Below are positions 36,301-47,550 of a DNA stretch of 64,000 nucleotides, piece after piece. The stretch lies in assembly GCA_907165135.1 (NCBI GenBank), contig OU015568.1, forward strand, positions 5,030,501 through 5,094,500, read 5' to 3'. The position numbers and the translations under genes were made by a program. How positions within the stretch are numbered: the stretch's first letter is position 1; the number at the start of each line of letters is the position of its first letter. The notes below the pieces were generated by a model, which worked only from the letters and a program-made list of their open reading frames with translations, did not search any database and had not been told where the DNA came from. Source of the stretch: Oikopleura dioica (taxonomy: Eukaryota; Chordata; Appendicularia; Copelata; Oikopleuridae).

Positions 36301-39263
36301 TATATATTCAAATTTGTCTAGGCGATGGTAAGACATGTCTTGATATCAATGAATGTCAGACAGACAATGGCGGCTGTGATCCAGTCAACGGAGAATGTAT
36401 CAATACACAACCTGGCAACGAGTGCAAGTGCTCTGAGGGATGGACTGGAGATGGAGTTACCTGTACGAATATCAACGAGTGCGACCTGGTGCCAAATCCT
36501 TGCGTGAATAAGACTCATTCAAGTAAGATTTATGAATCTTTCTGGAAACTATTTCCTCCTTTAGCTTGCTCGGACAACGACGGTTCTTACGACTGCATCT
36601 GCGATACCGGCTACCTCGACGTTGCTGACCAGTGTCAGGATCAAGACGAATGTATCATGGACCCGAGCACTCTTCCATTCTCCTGCTCAGCTTCCGATCC
36701 TACTTTCAACAAGTGCGTGAACACCGACGGTTCTTACGAGTGTCAGTGTATCACCGGCTACACCGATGTCGCCGGAACATGTACCGATGATGATGAATGC
36801 GCTGATCCTTCAAGTTGCCAGGCAAACGCTGACTGCACGAACTTGCCTGGAACATTCGAGTGTAACTGTGCCTCTGGATACCAAGACTCCATCGATCAGA
36901 CCGAGTGTGTCGATGTGAATGAATGCATTGGTAAAACTCGCCAAGCGCTTGCTTTATCTAATAATTATTCTTAGCTTGTTACCAAGGAAGCCCAAGCTGC
37001 CCTTGTGGAGCAAACACCTGGTGCACAAATGAAGAACCCGGATTCGTCTGTACCTGCCTCCCTGGCTACGATTTTGCCTCAAACGGTGTCGACTGTGAAG
37101 ACATCGACGAATGCACTGAAAACGCTCATGATTGCGGCGACCACGAAGTTTGCTCAAACGAGCCCGGAGGATTTTCGTGCCCATGCGAAGATGGTTACTC
37201 AAAGTCAACAACAGGAGATGATACATGTGTCGATACGAATGAGTGCATTCCATGTGATTCTGATCCTCGAGATTTCTTCAATTGTCCTTGCCCGAATACC
37301 GCCTCTTGTGTCAACACCGGTAAAAATCTAGTCTCGAAATATGGTTCTTACAGTTTTCTAGATGGAGGCCACGAGTGCTGGTGCCCACTTGGATGGTGGA
37401 TGTCAGAGGACGAATGCGTCGACGTCGATGAATGTGACGCTCCGGAATACCTTGCCGCTCAGACCTACTGGGACGATGCTGCCGCTGCCGAAGCTGGTGG
37501 AGACTTCCACGAGGCTGGCATGACTCGACGATCTGCTGGTAAAATTAAGATTTTCTTTTGAAAAAATAATTTTTCTATTTCTAGACGATCCAAATGCTGG
37601 ATGCTCTGATCTCGAGAATTGCTTGAACAACGACGGATCATTCACCTGCGAATGCATCGAAGGATACCAGCGAATCGTCAACACAACTGACTGCGAGGAC
37701 ATCGATGAATGCTCAGTTGATGGTTATTGCCCAACCATCGGAACAACTTGCACGAACACAGACGGTTCCTTCATCTGTGAATGCCAAGAAGGCTTCAATG
37801 CAATCATCGTCGGCGGAAAACTAGTCCAATGTGGCGATGTCAACGAATGCTCTCAAGATCCTTTCATTTGCGGCAACCAAGCTACCTGTGTTAATACCTT
37901 CGGAGCATTCAACTGTCAGTGTCTTTCTGGATTCGAAGCCAATCCCGCCGGAACAGGATGCGTTGATGTGAATGAGTGCGAAACTGGAAATCATCTTTGC
38001 CAGCAAAACTTCCCACTTGACTGCGTCAACATTGAGGGCAGTTACACTTGCGTCATTCCTCCAGGTAAAATCACAAATGAAGAGTTTCCGCTTATTATTT
38101 TCAGGACTTGTTCTCGACGGCAAGATCGTGCTTGAGTGGCTCATCGAGCTCCAAGAACAGCTCAATAAAAACAACACCAACACTTTGAATAACAACCAGA
38201 CTATTGACGCTCAATTTTTCAACAACACCGGCAGCGGAACAACTACGCCTGGTCCTGATATTGGAATAAACGACTTCAATAGTTCAGATTCTTTCACATC
38301 AACCCTTCCTCCAGGAGTGACCAATCCTCCGCAACCACCACCAAGCAACAACACTGGCGATAATGGCGAAGGAACGAGTTTAGAAATTTCCAAAAAAATT
38401 ATCATCAATTTGAACAGGTTTTTAAAACTCATGAAAAGGTGAGACTTCTGGCGATCCTCACGTCCGAGTCAGTACTAAATTCGGAACGCCGATTTGCTTC
38501 AATTTCCATGGTGATAACGGGCGATTCGTCGATCTTCTGTCAGATCCGGTCACGAACTTCGAGGTCAATGCGGAAATCAAATCCACAGGGGCTATCACTC
38601 GCTTTATTGCTGTAGGCTTGGTGTACTCAAACGGTGGGGTGACTCATACGATCAAATGCGACGAAGATGGAGTCGTGATTCAGAATAACGGGGAAACTGT
38701 TGGTACTTATCCTTACGCAGATACTTCCATGTAAGAGCAATTTCTTAGTTAAAAGAAGTAATTTCGTATTTAGCCGAAATCATGGAGATATTGAGCTCTC
38801 TGACAACCCTGGTCATCGAGCAGGAGTCACGATCAAGATCCAAAACGTCGCCGAGTTCGTTGTCACCTTCAAGGACCGAAACCACAAAAAGGCCGACAAA
38901 GGTGTCTTTATCGATGACAATCATTCCATGGGTTTCCGAACTGTCAACACTGACGGTATCTCTCATGCAGCTACTGGTATCATCGGACAGTTTATCACAC
39001 CTTTCGCTTATGATACGATCGAGGACACAAGCCCCAACTTCGTTGTCTTCCAGTAAGCGCCTTTATCTTTTACTTCTTCTACAAGTATTTCTAGTAACCG
39101 TCACGTCCCCGCAGAGCAGGAGTTCTTCCATGGCCTTGACTACTGCATGAAAGTTCAAGACGCTCTCATCCCAACTCTACTCGGAAACGAAATAAGCGCA
39201 TACTATTCTGAAAGTCTTTTTGGCGTCAATGATCCAGCAAATATGATGGATATCATGAGCTAG
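30351..39263 (+). CDS. Giant secreted multi-EGF matrix protein with lectin-like, chitin-binding and ITIH C-terminal domains
   Basis: Exon 1 (30351-35816) is 5,466 nt without an intron. About ten exons with roughly 40-60 nt GT-AG introns follow, with an intron of about 176 nt between the two parts. After a signal peptide (MNLEKFTLLLGTLASAD) come a C-type-lectin-like region (about 30600-31180) and a peritrophin-like chitin-binding segment (about 31235-31370, CTTYEYC and CPPGTLFNQF). Then follow about 39 EGF modules, mostly calcium-binding with D-x-D/N-E-C starts. After a Thr/Pro/Asn-rich linker (about 38130-38390) the C-terminus matches the inter-alpha-trypsin inhibitor heavy-chain C domain (GDPHVRV, ICFNFHGDNG, LLSDPV, ATGIIGQF). 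Total is about 2,800 residues. Fibrillin-like EGF arrays usually build extracellular matrix; in a larvacean an extracellular house, epithelial or egg coat is an inference. AATAAA lies near 39370. Confidence 0.85.
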
Positions 39264-39425
39264 AAAGTTTCTCAACCAAATCTTTGTACAGCTTAATAAC
39301 TCACGGCAAAGGCCGATACTAACAAATGTGAAAGAAAATTGTACAGTACTAACATCTCAACTTTCTGTAAATAAATAATAACATGAATTCTTCATTTTCT
39401 GTTGGGAAAGATCTTGGATAGATAT

Positions 39426-41216
39426 TTATTGCTTGAGCAGCCATTCGAACTGAGAAGAATTTGCAGGATCATTAGAATAAGGCGCTGAGCGTCGCTTGAG
39501 CAGGAATTGAGGTGTTCCAACATCCATAACACTCTTGTAATGCTTAAAATGCTCAAGTAAGAGTAGAAAATTTCAAAAACCACCGACCGAGAAAGTATGG
39601 AACGAGGCTTTTCCGTGATAAGCGCCAATACCAGACTCTCCAACGCCGCCAAATGGAAGAGTTTCCGGAGAAATATGCATGATGGTGTCGTTGATGCACA
39701 TGCCACCGGAGCTAACTTCGCTAACCCAGCGATTGATGATCTTCTTATCGTGAGCTACGCAAGAATCAAACCCCTCCTTTATAATAAAACTTTACCGAAG
39801 CAATAAGCAGCAAGAGGTTTTTCAAGGGAATGGACTTTAGAGAGGGCATCGTCAAAGTTATCAACAGTGACGATTGGTAGGATGGGGCCAAAGAGCTCTT
39901 CTTCCATCAAAATGTCGTCCATTGTGACATCGGTGACAACAGTCGGCTCGATGAAGCATGTCTTCTCGTCAAAATTTCCTCCGTGGACGACTTTTCCCTT
40001 CGTCTTTCCTAAAACAATAGTCAAAAATAGCAAATTGGATTGAAATTACCGAGGAGGCCAACAAGACGCTTGTAATGCCTCTCCGTCACCATCTTTCCGC
40101 TGTAGCAGTCCGAAATCTTCGGTCCTTCGGGATAAAACTCCGAAAAGATTTTCTTCAGTTCCGGCACCAATCGATCCCTAGAGCATTCTTGAGAAAGTTC
40201 TAGAAGAAAACCAACTCACCTGGTAGATTTGGTGCAGAGCAAATAGTTGGGAGCAATGCAAATTTGACCAGAATTGATGACCTTGCCAAAAAGAATTCTC
40301 TTCGCAGCGAGGTTCAGGTCGTAACCGTCATCGACCCAGCATGGGTTCTGTCCGCCAAGTTCCAGGACGCAAGGCTAAAATGAATAGATACGGAAAGTAG
40401 GGGACAAACATACAGTCAGATGCTCAGCAGCGGCTTTGTAAACAATCTTTCCAATTTTGGTTCCTCCTGTGAAGAAAATCAAGTCGTATCTCTCTTTCAG
40501 CATTTTGGTCGCACCCTCTGGGCCTTCAACAAAGACAGGGAATGCATCAGGGTCGAGGTATTTCGGGAGAACATCATAGATCATTTTCGATGAAGACTTC
40601 GCTACTTCTGATGGCTTTACTATCGCCGTACAACCAGCGCCTATAATGGTCTTCAACCAGTTTTCCCCCAAAACCTTACCGATAGCGCCGACAAGAGGAT
40701 TCAAGCACAAGTCAAAAGGATAGTTCCATGCTCCCATGATCAATACAGTTCCCAGCGGTTCTGGATGTCTGTACAAACTGTTCGTCATGTTCATCATGCC
40801 TCCAGAAACCTTCTCGTCCTTCATCATGCTTTTGCCGTTTTTGAGCATGAAGTTGACTGCATTTTTCATGTTCATCCATTCGATAGTCAGCTCCAAATGC
40901 GGTCGACCAAGATCGGCTTTGATCGCGTCAAAAATTGCTTGTTTTTCATTGTCTGAAAATTCCCGATCATATGATAGTCGAAGTTATGAAATGAATCGTG
41001 ATCTTTGACCAAGAAAATATTTGCTCTAAAGGTCACCCAGTTTTATTGCTTACCCAAAAACTTTAAAAACTGCTTCAGTTGCGTCTCCCTCCATTCCCAG
41101 CTCCGAGTAACACCGGACTTGAAGACATCCTTGGATTTGTTGATCCTGGCCAGTTTAGCAGCCCATTCAGCATCTGTACTTGCGGCCATGGCTCTCTGAA
41201 TCACTCTTTTGCTCAT
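39426..41216 (-). CDS. Aldehyde dehydrogenase, class 3 (ALDH3-like)
   Basis: Eight short-intron exons, all GT-AG, run from [13 protein letters not shown] to the end QFEWLLKQ. Family motifs are [37 protein letters not shown], the catalytic Glu in LELGGQNP, the catalytic Cys in [11 protein letters not shown] and [15 protein letters not shown]. The fold and the lack of an N-terminal extension fit the ALDH3 class, which oxidises medium- and long-chain or aromatic aldehydes with NAD(P)+. The C-terminus lacks an obvious CAAX or hydrophobic anchor, so a cytosolic form is likely. The TAA stop at 39428-39426 is part of an AATAAA sequence, a pattern shared with two other genes here. Confidence 0.92.
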
Positions 41217-42371
41217 TTATTCTGAAATGAAAATACAAGTTTGAACTTGGAAGACCCTCTCTAGAAATAAATAACAATTTAAGAGCTTTAACTTTTTATC
41301 ACCTTTTCGGGGTCAAAGGGCGTTGCATGCTGTGCTCGTTGGGGAAAGGTTGATTTTTGACCCTTTTTACAAGATTTAAAACCCATTTTTTGAAGAATTC
41401 TATTTTGCTTTTCGAGGGTGAGGGGGGTTTTATCCATAATAGCTCTAGAAATACCCTCTCTTTTATTGAAAAATTCAAAAGCTAAGGGAAACTAGAGATG
41501 ATTGGGATTTATTAAATTGATCTTATGAAGGCCCTCAGGGCGAAAAAAGGGCCTTAATTTTATCATAAAATATTGATGAAAAAAATGGATCTAATAAAAT
41601 CTCTTTTCGGGTCAAAATTTAACCCGATATCTCTAGAAAAAATTGTCAAAATAAGTCACCCTCTCCCTAATTACTGTTTGTACATAAAATCGTAAAAAAT
41701 AAATCACTGTACTTACGAAGTAGAAGTGTTTTTTTCTATCTCTGTGAGAGGCGTGTCCTCATCCGCACGCAATGTTAGCTATTTATTAACACACAAAAAC
41801 GCAGAAACTGTGTAAATACGTTTCTCGCGTTAAAGTTTCTCTCTTTGGAAAACTGAAATTGAAAAAATAGGACCAATGGAGGGAAGCAGCGCGCTTTTTG
41901 ACTTCTAAAGAATGAAAAAAAATCATCGAAGCAGCGAGTCTGTAAAGCCGTTAATGAGTTCTTCGGTCAAAAGAGGTGGACAAATAAGGTCAGCGGTTAA
42001 TTTGACTTGGGCACGCAGGTCTTCTTCTTTGCCTGACTGTGGTTCTGTAAATATTAACAAGGGGTTGAAAAGGGAACAGGAGTGTTTAATGGTCTTTCTT
42101 CCTTGATTTCAAGGACTGGTTTCGGCAACCTGTGCAGAGAACCTGAGTCAGGGTCTAAAAATGCTGGAACGAAAAATCGCTGGTCTCTCAAACCCTGACT
42201 CAGGATTCCTGCGCAGATTTTCGAGCCGAATAAAAACCCGAAAATGTCGCAATGGCCAAATTGCTTATTTAACCTATAGTTAGCATATGCCACTTTTTTT
42301 GGCTTTTGTCAACGCAAGCGTAATTCGGCGAAACGGAAAGACTGTATCCAGCTTGTTCAAACACGCGAAAT
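41217..42371. other. Intergenic region with a possible minus-strand exon and a MITE-like repeat
   Basis: Mostly AT-rich. On the minus strand 42044-41923 looks like a terminal exon: it follows a TTTACAG acceptor and encodes about 39 residues ending TEELINGFTDSLLR and TGA. I could not find a phase-compatible upstream exon, so it is only a candidate. The CCTGAGTCAGG repeat at 42142 lies just upstream of it. Confidence 0.3.
42142..42204. repeat. MITE-like inverted-repeat element, copy 2 (CCTGAGTCAGGG ends)
   Basis: CCTGAGTCAGGGTCTAAAA at the left and the complement of CCTGAGTCAGGGTTTGAGA at the right enclose a short core; total 63 bp. It shares the terminal motif with the copy at 23228-23396 but is much shorter. 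Confidence 0.5.
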
Positions 42372-42799
42372 GTGTTAAACAAATGTAAAAATTCTTTACT
42401 ATTTCGAGAAGCGATAGAAAAAAAAGCAACAATATCGAGTCCATTTGATCCAATTTTCATGCAATATACTTGGAATATCAGTACTGGAGATATCCTTATT
42501 GGACTGTTTGGCTTTTTATTCAGCGTTTTCTGTGGGTTGTTTGTGGCGACGGCGATTATTTTCCAGTGCAAATGCTCGATGATCGTGAATTTCTGGGCAG
42601 TGACACTCGGATTTTCCCCGGTTTATAAGAAGAATGAGTTTGCTCCCTTAGTTCCAGCTTCGCCTGCGACAACTAGGACCAGTTCGGTAAGTATTTTAAA
42701 AACCATAGCCTACACCTCAATTCACTATATTTTCCAGTATCGATATTCAAATCAAATCGAAGAAACTCGATTCATTCAAGACGCCGAAGAAATTTCCTG
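42372..42799 (+). CDS. Small single-TM protein, unknown family
   Basis: Two exons split by a 51-52 nt GT-AG intron (about 42687-42738). Because that intron is frame-neutral, unspliced RNA would also stay open. The likely start is the ATG at 42459 (MQYTWNISTGD) or 42372. One strong membrane segment covers ILIGLFGFLFSVFCGLFVAT, followed by Cys (QCKC) and a hydrophilic tail ending IQDAEEIS. The NIS sequon before the helix suggests an extracellular N-terminus. I do not recognise the family. Confidence 0.45.
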
Positions 42800-42941
42800 A
42801 TTGCAAAAACCACTGCTCCAAGTTCATTTTTATCCATGTGAAGTTATTTTCGGTCTGCTTCCTTAGATTGACGCAAATCAGATCATCAGTAATAAAACAA
42901 TCAGCTGAATGCTCACAATTAAGTTCTATGATTACATAACT

Positions 42942-43939
42942 ATGACGAAAGCAGGGCGTGGTCTTAGTTTTTCATCATTATTTTCAAGTTTTGGAGGCAC
43001 TTTGAAATATATAGATTTTAATTTAAAAAGAGAAAAAATAATTAAAAAAGGCGAGAAATTGAAAAAATTCAATGTGCGTTGCATATTCGCATTCTAGAGC
43101 CGAAGAAAACGCTGCAAGATGGGAGCGCATAATGTAAGTTCTTGACTTAAATTTGAGCTTTTGAGAAATTCTGTTTAGCGATCGGAAAATTCCAGATAAC
43201 GCGATTCCCGTCGGGCGCGATTCGCAGAATCGAGTACTCTACGCTGGCAGATGCTTAGTTCGGCAAAATCGGTACCGATTTGTCCCGGGATATGTCTGCA
43301 AAGAAGAACCTTGGGTTCTAGCTGCCTACGGGACAAGAGCAAGGACGGGGACTCAAGATGAAGTTTTGGTTTCAGATAAAATCGGTACTTTCTTTTTTTG
43401 TCGAGCTTAATAATGAAGAAATGATTAAATTATTAGATAAGTATATTTAGATAAACACAACCATTGTAAAATGCATTTATGGTCTTCTATTATTTTTTCT
43501 TCTAGAATCCATCTACTGGGAGTCTTCAATAACCCCTCGATTCCCCGTCGTTGGCGGTTCCGACGAAGACGACAAATACCTCATTGGCAGAACTCGCTCA
43601 ACTTTTGGCAGAACATGGCGCGGCAGACGTCTTTCCATTACAAATCTTCCTGATGAATTCTGCCTCCCTGGGAAGGTTCATCCTTCACATGCAGTTCTCT
43701 ACGCGCCGTTTGGAGACAAAGAGTACATTTTCAAGGATTTTGAGACGATGGCGATCAAGGCAAGTCCGAGGAGTTTGTTCGAGATCGCGGCATTAGTAAG
43801 TGACAGTAGTTTTATTCAGTAGAGTCAATTCTAGACTTTGAAAATCAACCTCGACGACGACAAACTCATCTCTCTCGCGGATAAACAAATCCTATCAAAA
43901 CCCGTGCTCGCTGAAGTCCTCTCCGTATCACCTCACTAA
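42942..43939 (+). CDS. DM9-domain protein (lectin-like)
   Basis: Exons 43098-about 43131, 43183-about 43384, 43505-about 43796 and 43836-43939 join in phase. The protein contains DM9 repeats with the pattern I-P-x-x-A-x-x-x-G followed by LYAGRC and VPGYVCKEE and, in the second copy, LPGKVHPSHAVLYAPFGDKEY. DM9 proteins in invertebrates include mannose-binding recognition lectins; whether this one binds sugar is not shown by the sequence. The first coding exon is uncertain: ATGACGAAAGCAGG at 42942-42955 joins in phase only through a GC-AG intron (42956-43097). AATAAAG near 44022 ends the transcript close to the convergent neighbour. Confidence 0.7.
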
Positions 43940-44046
43940 CTGTTCCTTTTTTACTGTATCTAATAACTGAATGCCTGTATCTTGTAACTGATTGATTGAC
44001 TGTTTTTATGATGAATGTTTGAATAAAGTAACAACACATGTCCTTT

Positions 44047-45262
44047 TTACACAGTCGTCGGAAGTTTTATTTTGAGAATAAGTTTGTCACCAATTCTAGA
44101 TCTGTAGACGGATCCAGGGGTGAGGAGGGGTTGTTTGTTCTTTTCGGCGGGGGTTCGGGGGCCTTTGATGGTTTGAACTGGGATCGGAAGCGGCTCTTGA
44201 AGGAAAAATAAGTAAGAGTTGATCTTACAATTGTTTCATTCTTGCGAATTATTCATTATTAATATCTTGGAATTAAATGTTTATAAGTGATGATCAGTGT
44301 CCACAAAGACATTCTTACAATAAAATAAGTGGATCTCTTTTCACGTCACTTGAAAATCTATAAAAATTCAAAAATAAGCGAATTTATGGTTTTCGAAAAA
44401 CAACTGCCGTAGCCGCGTTTCTACTTCGTTTGTTTTAATCTACCTTCGCAAACTTCAGTTGCTTTATGATTGACAGTCTTCTCCACTATTTCTTGATCAA
44501 AAATTTTCGAATTTTCTAGCGCCAGAGGATTTCTTTTCCGCCTCCTTGAATTCGGCTTGAGTTGTCGTTTCGAAGCAATAAGAAGTTCCATGATCCGATC
44601 TTCAATCGAAATCTGCCCCCTTTTCAGGCTCTCTTCATATTCCTCAAAATGGCTTTCATTCACAGACCGCGATCGAGCTAAAACAGTCTCTGAACGAGAG
44701 GAAAGGAGATTTAGGACTTACGGAGGGTGGTGAGGAGCCTCGGGTGTTTGACAAGTTGACGCGGTCCGGGAGCATTTGTCGTCCTAGCTCGACTTGTTTC
44801 CTTTTGAAACGAATTTCGAACTGCGAATTCCGGTGTTTTTGACAAACGATATGGGCTTCTTTTTGCGCTTTCTTGCACTGTCATGGTTTTTCTTTCCTTT
44901 GAAAAAGCTACTCAGAGAATTTTTCTCTCAAATTGCGAGCTCTAGAATTGTCCGTAGCTCTTTCCTTTCGATTCTTCGCGTTGAAAAGCGATGCTCTTGG
45001 ATCAAAAGGAACTCTGACTGGCTCCAAACTCCCCAATGCCTTGAAAAAAATGTCGACAATAGGAAAAACTGTACCACAATTGTTTACAGTAAAGTTTGAC
45101 ACACACACACACACCTTTTGAAGATGCGATGAATGACTCTGGTTCATTTTGGTGCCTTTCAATCGAGCTGATTTCCTTCCTTTTCGGTCAAAAAATGAAT
45201 TGAAATGAGCTCTACCTTCCTTCGATCTCTTGGGCGAATTCGACGAACGAAAACGTCTTGAA
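44047..45262 (-). CDS. Basic, Pro/Ser-rich protein of unknown function
   Basis: Seven phase-consistent exons can be chained: from about 45262-45216, then 45179-45115, 45039-44912, 44871-44722, 44677-44444 and 44195-44047; the true first exon is not identified. The protein is strongly basic (RRRKR, KRSPYRLSKTPEF) with one acidic helical stretch (NESHFEEYEESLKRGQISIE) and a C-terminus TPGSVYRSRIGDKLILKIKL. Its composition and SP/TP sites suggest a nuclear or cytoskeletal regulated protein, which is only inference. One donor lies inside a (GT)n microsatellite (45101-45114). I recognise no family. Confidence 0.5.
45101..45114. repeat. (CA/GT)n microsatellite overlapping a splice donor
   Basis: A run of CA dinucleotides on the plus strand, read as GTGTGTGTG on the minus strand, begins exactly at the intron donor of the basic-protein gene after exon 45179-45115. 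Confidence 0.7.
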
Positions 45263-46379
45263 CATAGTCTTCAAGTCCAAATTATCAACACTTGAGCAAA
45301 TTTGAAAATCAGTCCAGATCGAGAGAATCAGTCGGCTCAGATTGACGCTACAAAAGCGGTCGATTTCCTGCGCTCGATTTTCTCTAAAATTCCATTTCGA
45401 ATTTCAAGTTGAAAACATAAAGTGGCAGTCTGGCAACTGGCATACTTCACGTCTGTCAGAGTCAGGGAAGGGAATCAGTAACAAGCGGCAAATACAAAAG
45501 TAGACGGATCAATAGGAGCTTCTTGTTTACTGATAAACAACAGTTTTTCATGAGAGTTTTACCCAAACAAAAATGCGAAAAAATTGAAAAATTATTTTAA
45601 AATATTAATTTTTCCATCATGCACTAATGTGACTAGCAGAACCTCAAATTGAAGTGATTATTAAATAGAATCATAGTGAATATCAATAAAAAAATAACGT
45701 CCAAAAAGCAGGAACCCAAATAATGGTTTTTGGCTTCATAAAAATCTCTATTCAAATTTGAAGGGAAAAAAGTTGATACAGCTTTAGTTTGAAATCAGCT
45801 CAAAACTCAAGTAGAAAACAGGAAGTAACGCGTGCACCGTTTGATCACCCTATCAGCAGGGTAAATATTTTCAGAAAGTTTTGATAGATCTGACACTTAC
45901 TGAAGTCCCAAAACAAACTGTCAGGAGAAACGAAGTCTTGCCTTCAAAGTAAAGTTTGTTTTTTGAAGAAATCTCTTTTACAGTATCATATCTACTGTCT
46001 CCTTTTTTAATGAAGATTAACAGTATAAAAAAATCTCTTTGTAAAATTGAAAAACTCAAAAAGACCGCAAGAAAAAAGCGTCAATTTAATAAGAACCAGA
46101 TCAAACAGTAAATAGTAGCTATGCCATAAATTACTGTAAGTTCAGCTGCGCTGCCAAGATTGAACTAATTATCTATGTGTCCAAAGTGTCAACGCGATTC
46201 GATAGAACTCATTCGTATTTGTATTGAAGCAGAAAGACTGTATAAAATGCAGAATAAAGCAAGTCAGTTCTTGAGTATAAAGTTTATTACATTAAAAAAA
46301 AACTTGTTTTGCCGAGAGTGTGGTGTTGTTATCTTAGAATTGGGAAAGTGGGGTGGAAAAAATATTGCACAGGCGGTGA
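45263..46379. other. No gene recognised
   Basis: AT-rich DNA with frequent ACAGTA/TACTGT motifs. The open frame at 46175-46414 has two CxxC pairs (CPKC, CREC) but runs antisense into the peptide-precursor exon and lacks splice or start support, so I do not call it. Confidence 0.35.
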
Positions 46380-46729
46380 TTATTCTTGTTGAGGGAAGAG
46401 ATTTCCTAAGCTGAGATCAGCCATGTTGGTGAAACCACTTCGTTTATATTCGACAAATGAATCTTGCGGCATGGCGGCGTATCCAACTGAGCCCATATTT
46501 CGCTTCATGATTTGGTGTTCCAGGGAGCTGGCGTATCGACTAAAATTTTGATGATTTTTCGAAGAAAAAAAAAATTTTTTGAAAAAAAATTTTCGGCTCC
46601 CTTGATTGAGAGTTCGAATCCCGATAAAAACAATTTTTTTTCAAAAAAAAAAAATATTTTGTAGTGAACTATTTTCAATTACCCGAAAGCCATTGAGATA
46701 ATCGTGAAGAGAACAACCGGAGACATCAT
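46380..46729 (-). CDS. Candidate secreted peptide precursor with Lys-Arg sites
   Basis: Two exons: 46729-46683 and 46539-46380, joined by a 143 nt GT-AG intron in phase 2. The 68-residue product starts with a typical signal peptide (MMSPVVLFTIISMAFG). Two Lys-Arg dibasic pairs then divide the rest into RYASSLEHQIM, NMGSVGYAAMPQDSFVEY and SGFTNMADLSLGNLFPQQE. A short secreted precursor cut at KR sites is the plan of neuropeptide and hormone precursors. No Gly-Lys-Arg amidation signal is present. I do not recognise a known peptide family. The 2-nt phase match across a clean acceptor and the signal peptide support a real gene; expression is untested. Confidence 0.6.
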
Positions 46730-47550
46730 CTTTAAATATCTGTTTTTTTAAATTAAAAACTCTATTTTTGTACAATCTTTTGCGTGCTTGCAAAGTGTAT
46801 GGCGAAACGTATATTCCAATCGGTTTTTATAGCGCTCTGAAGTGGCGCGCACACGCTCGAGCAGGGATTAATAACCAATGTTTTGTGCTCAGAGGCACAA
46901 TAATTGCCAATTTTCCTTCTGAAAATGCTTTCCATGCTTTCAAGGCCAGGAATTCATTCAGAAAATACCAAATAGGACCTTCGATGATAAAAATTGACTT
47001 AAATCCAGCAAGAAATAAACATATCGTATCTAAGATACGGTATTTATTCTAGAAGTCTTTGAAAATAGCCATCAAAATTAGGGATAGGCCCCCTATCTTA
47101 GCGGTAGTACGGCATTTCGCAAGCTCCTTTTTTCGACTTAAAATTATCCTTTTGAATAATCGAAAATTAAACACGTGGTCATTCTCAAAAAACAGTACCA
47201 CTAACCACTTTTAGAACACTCGTGTCCTACTGTAGTTCGAATTATGCAGCACTTTCGATGTCTTTTCGAGAAGTACCGCAATCCACTTACGTGTGTGTCT
47301 TCGCCCCGTCGAGTTTTCTTTTTAACAATTCATTTTTCAATATTTGTTTAATTTGCTTACGCGCGCAATTTTTAACATTTAACAATATTCCATATTGACA
47401 GGATTATCAGTTCGCAACTGTATCATCCTTCCTCGCTACCAGCCTCATTCAATTACAGTAATAAGGGTGAAGCGAGGTCTATAGAGGACATTACTGTATT
47501 GTCTATCAGCCTGTATTCCAGATTTATTCAATACAGTAACAGTCTTATCT
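46730..47550. other. No gene recognised between the peptide and kelch genes
   Basis: The segment is the upstream region of the peptide precursor and the 3' flank of the kelch gene. It contains a plus-strand open frame of 94 codons (46768-47052) without family resemblance or splice context, and an AATAAA for the kelch gene on the complement at about 47523-47530. Confidence 0.35.

Noticed and set aside
46175-46414. Plus-strand frame with two CxxC pairs, like a small zinc-binding protein
   Set aside because: It runs antisense into the better-supported peptide-precursor exon and has no promoter, splice or family support.
46595-46615. TTCGAATCCC motif resembling a tRNA T-loop
   Set aside because: No acceptor, D-arm or anticodon stem can be paired around it.
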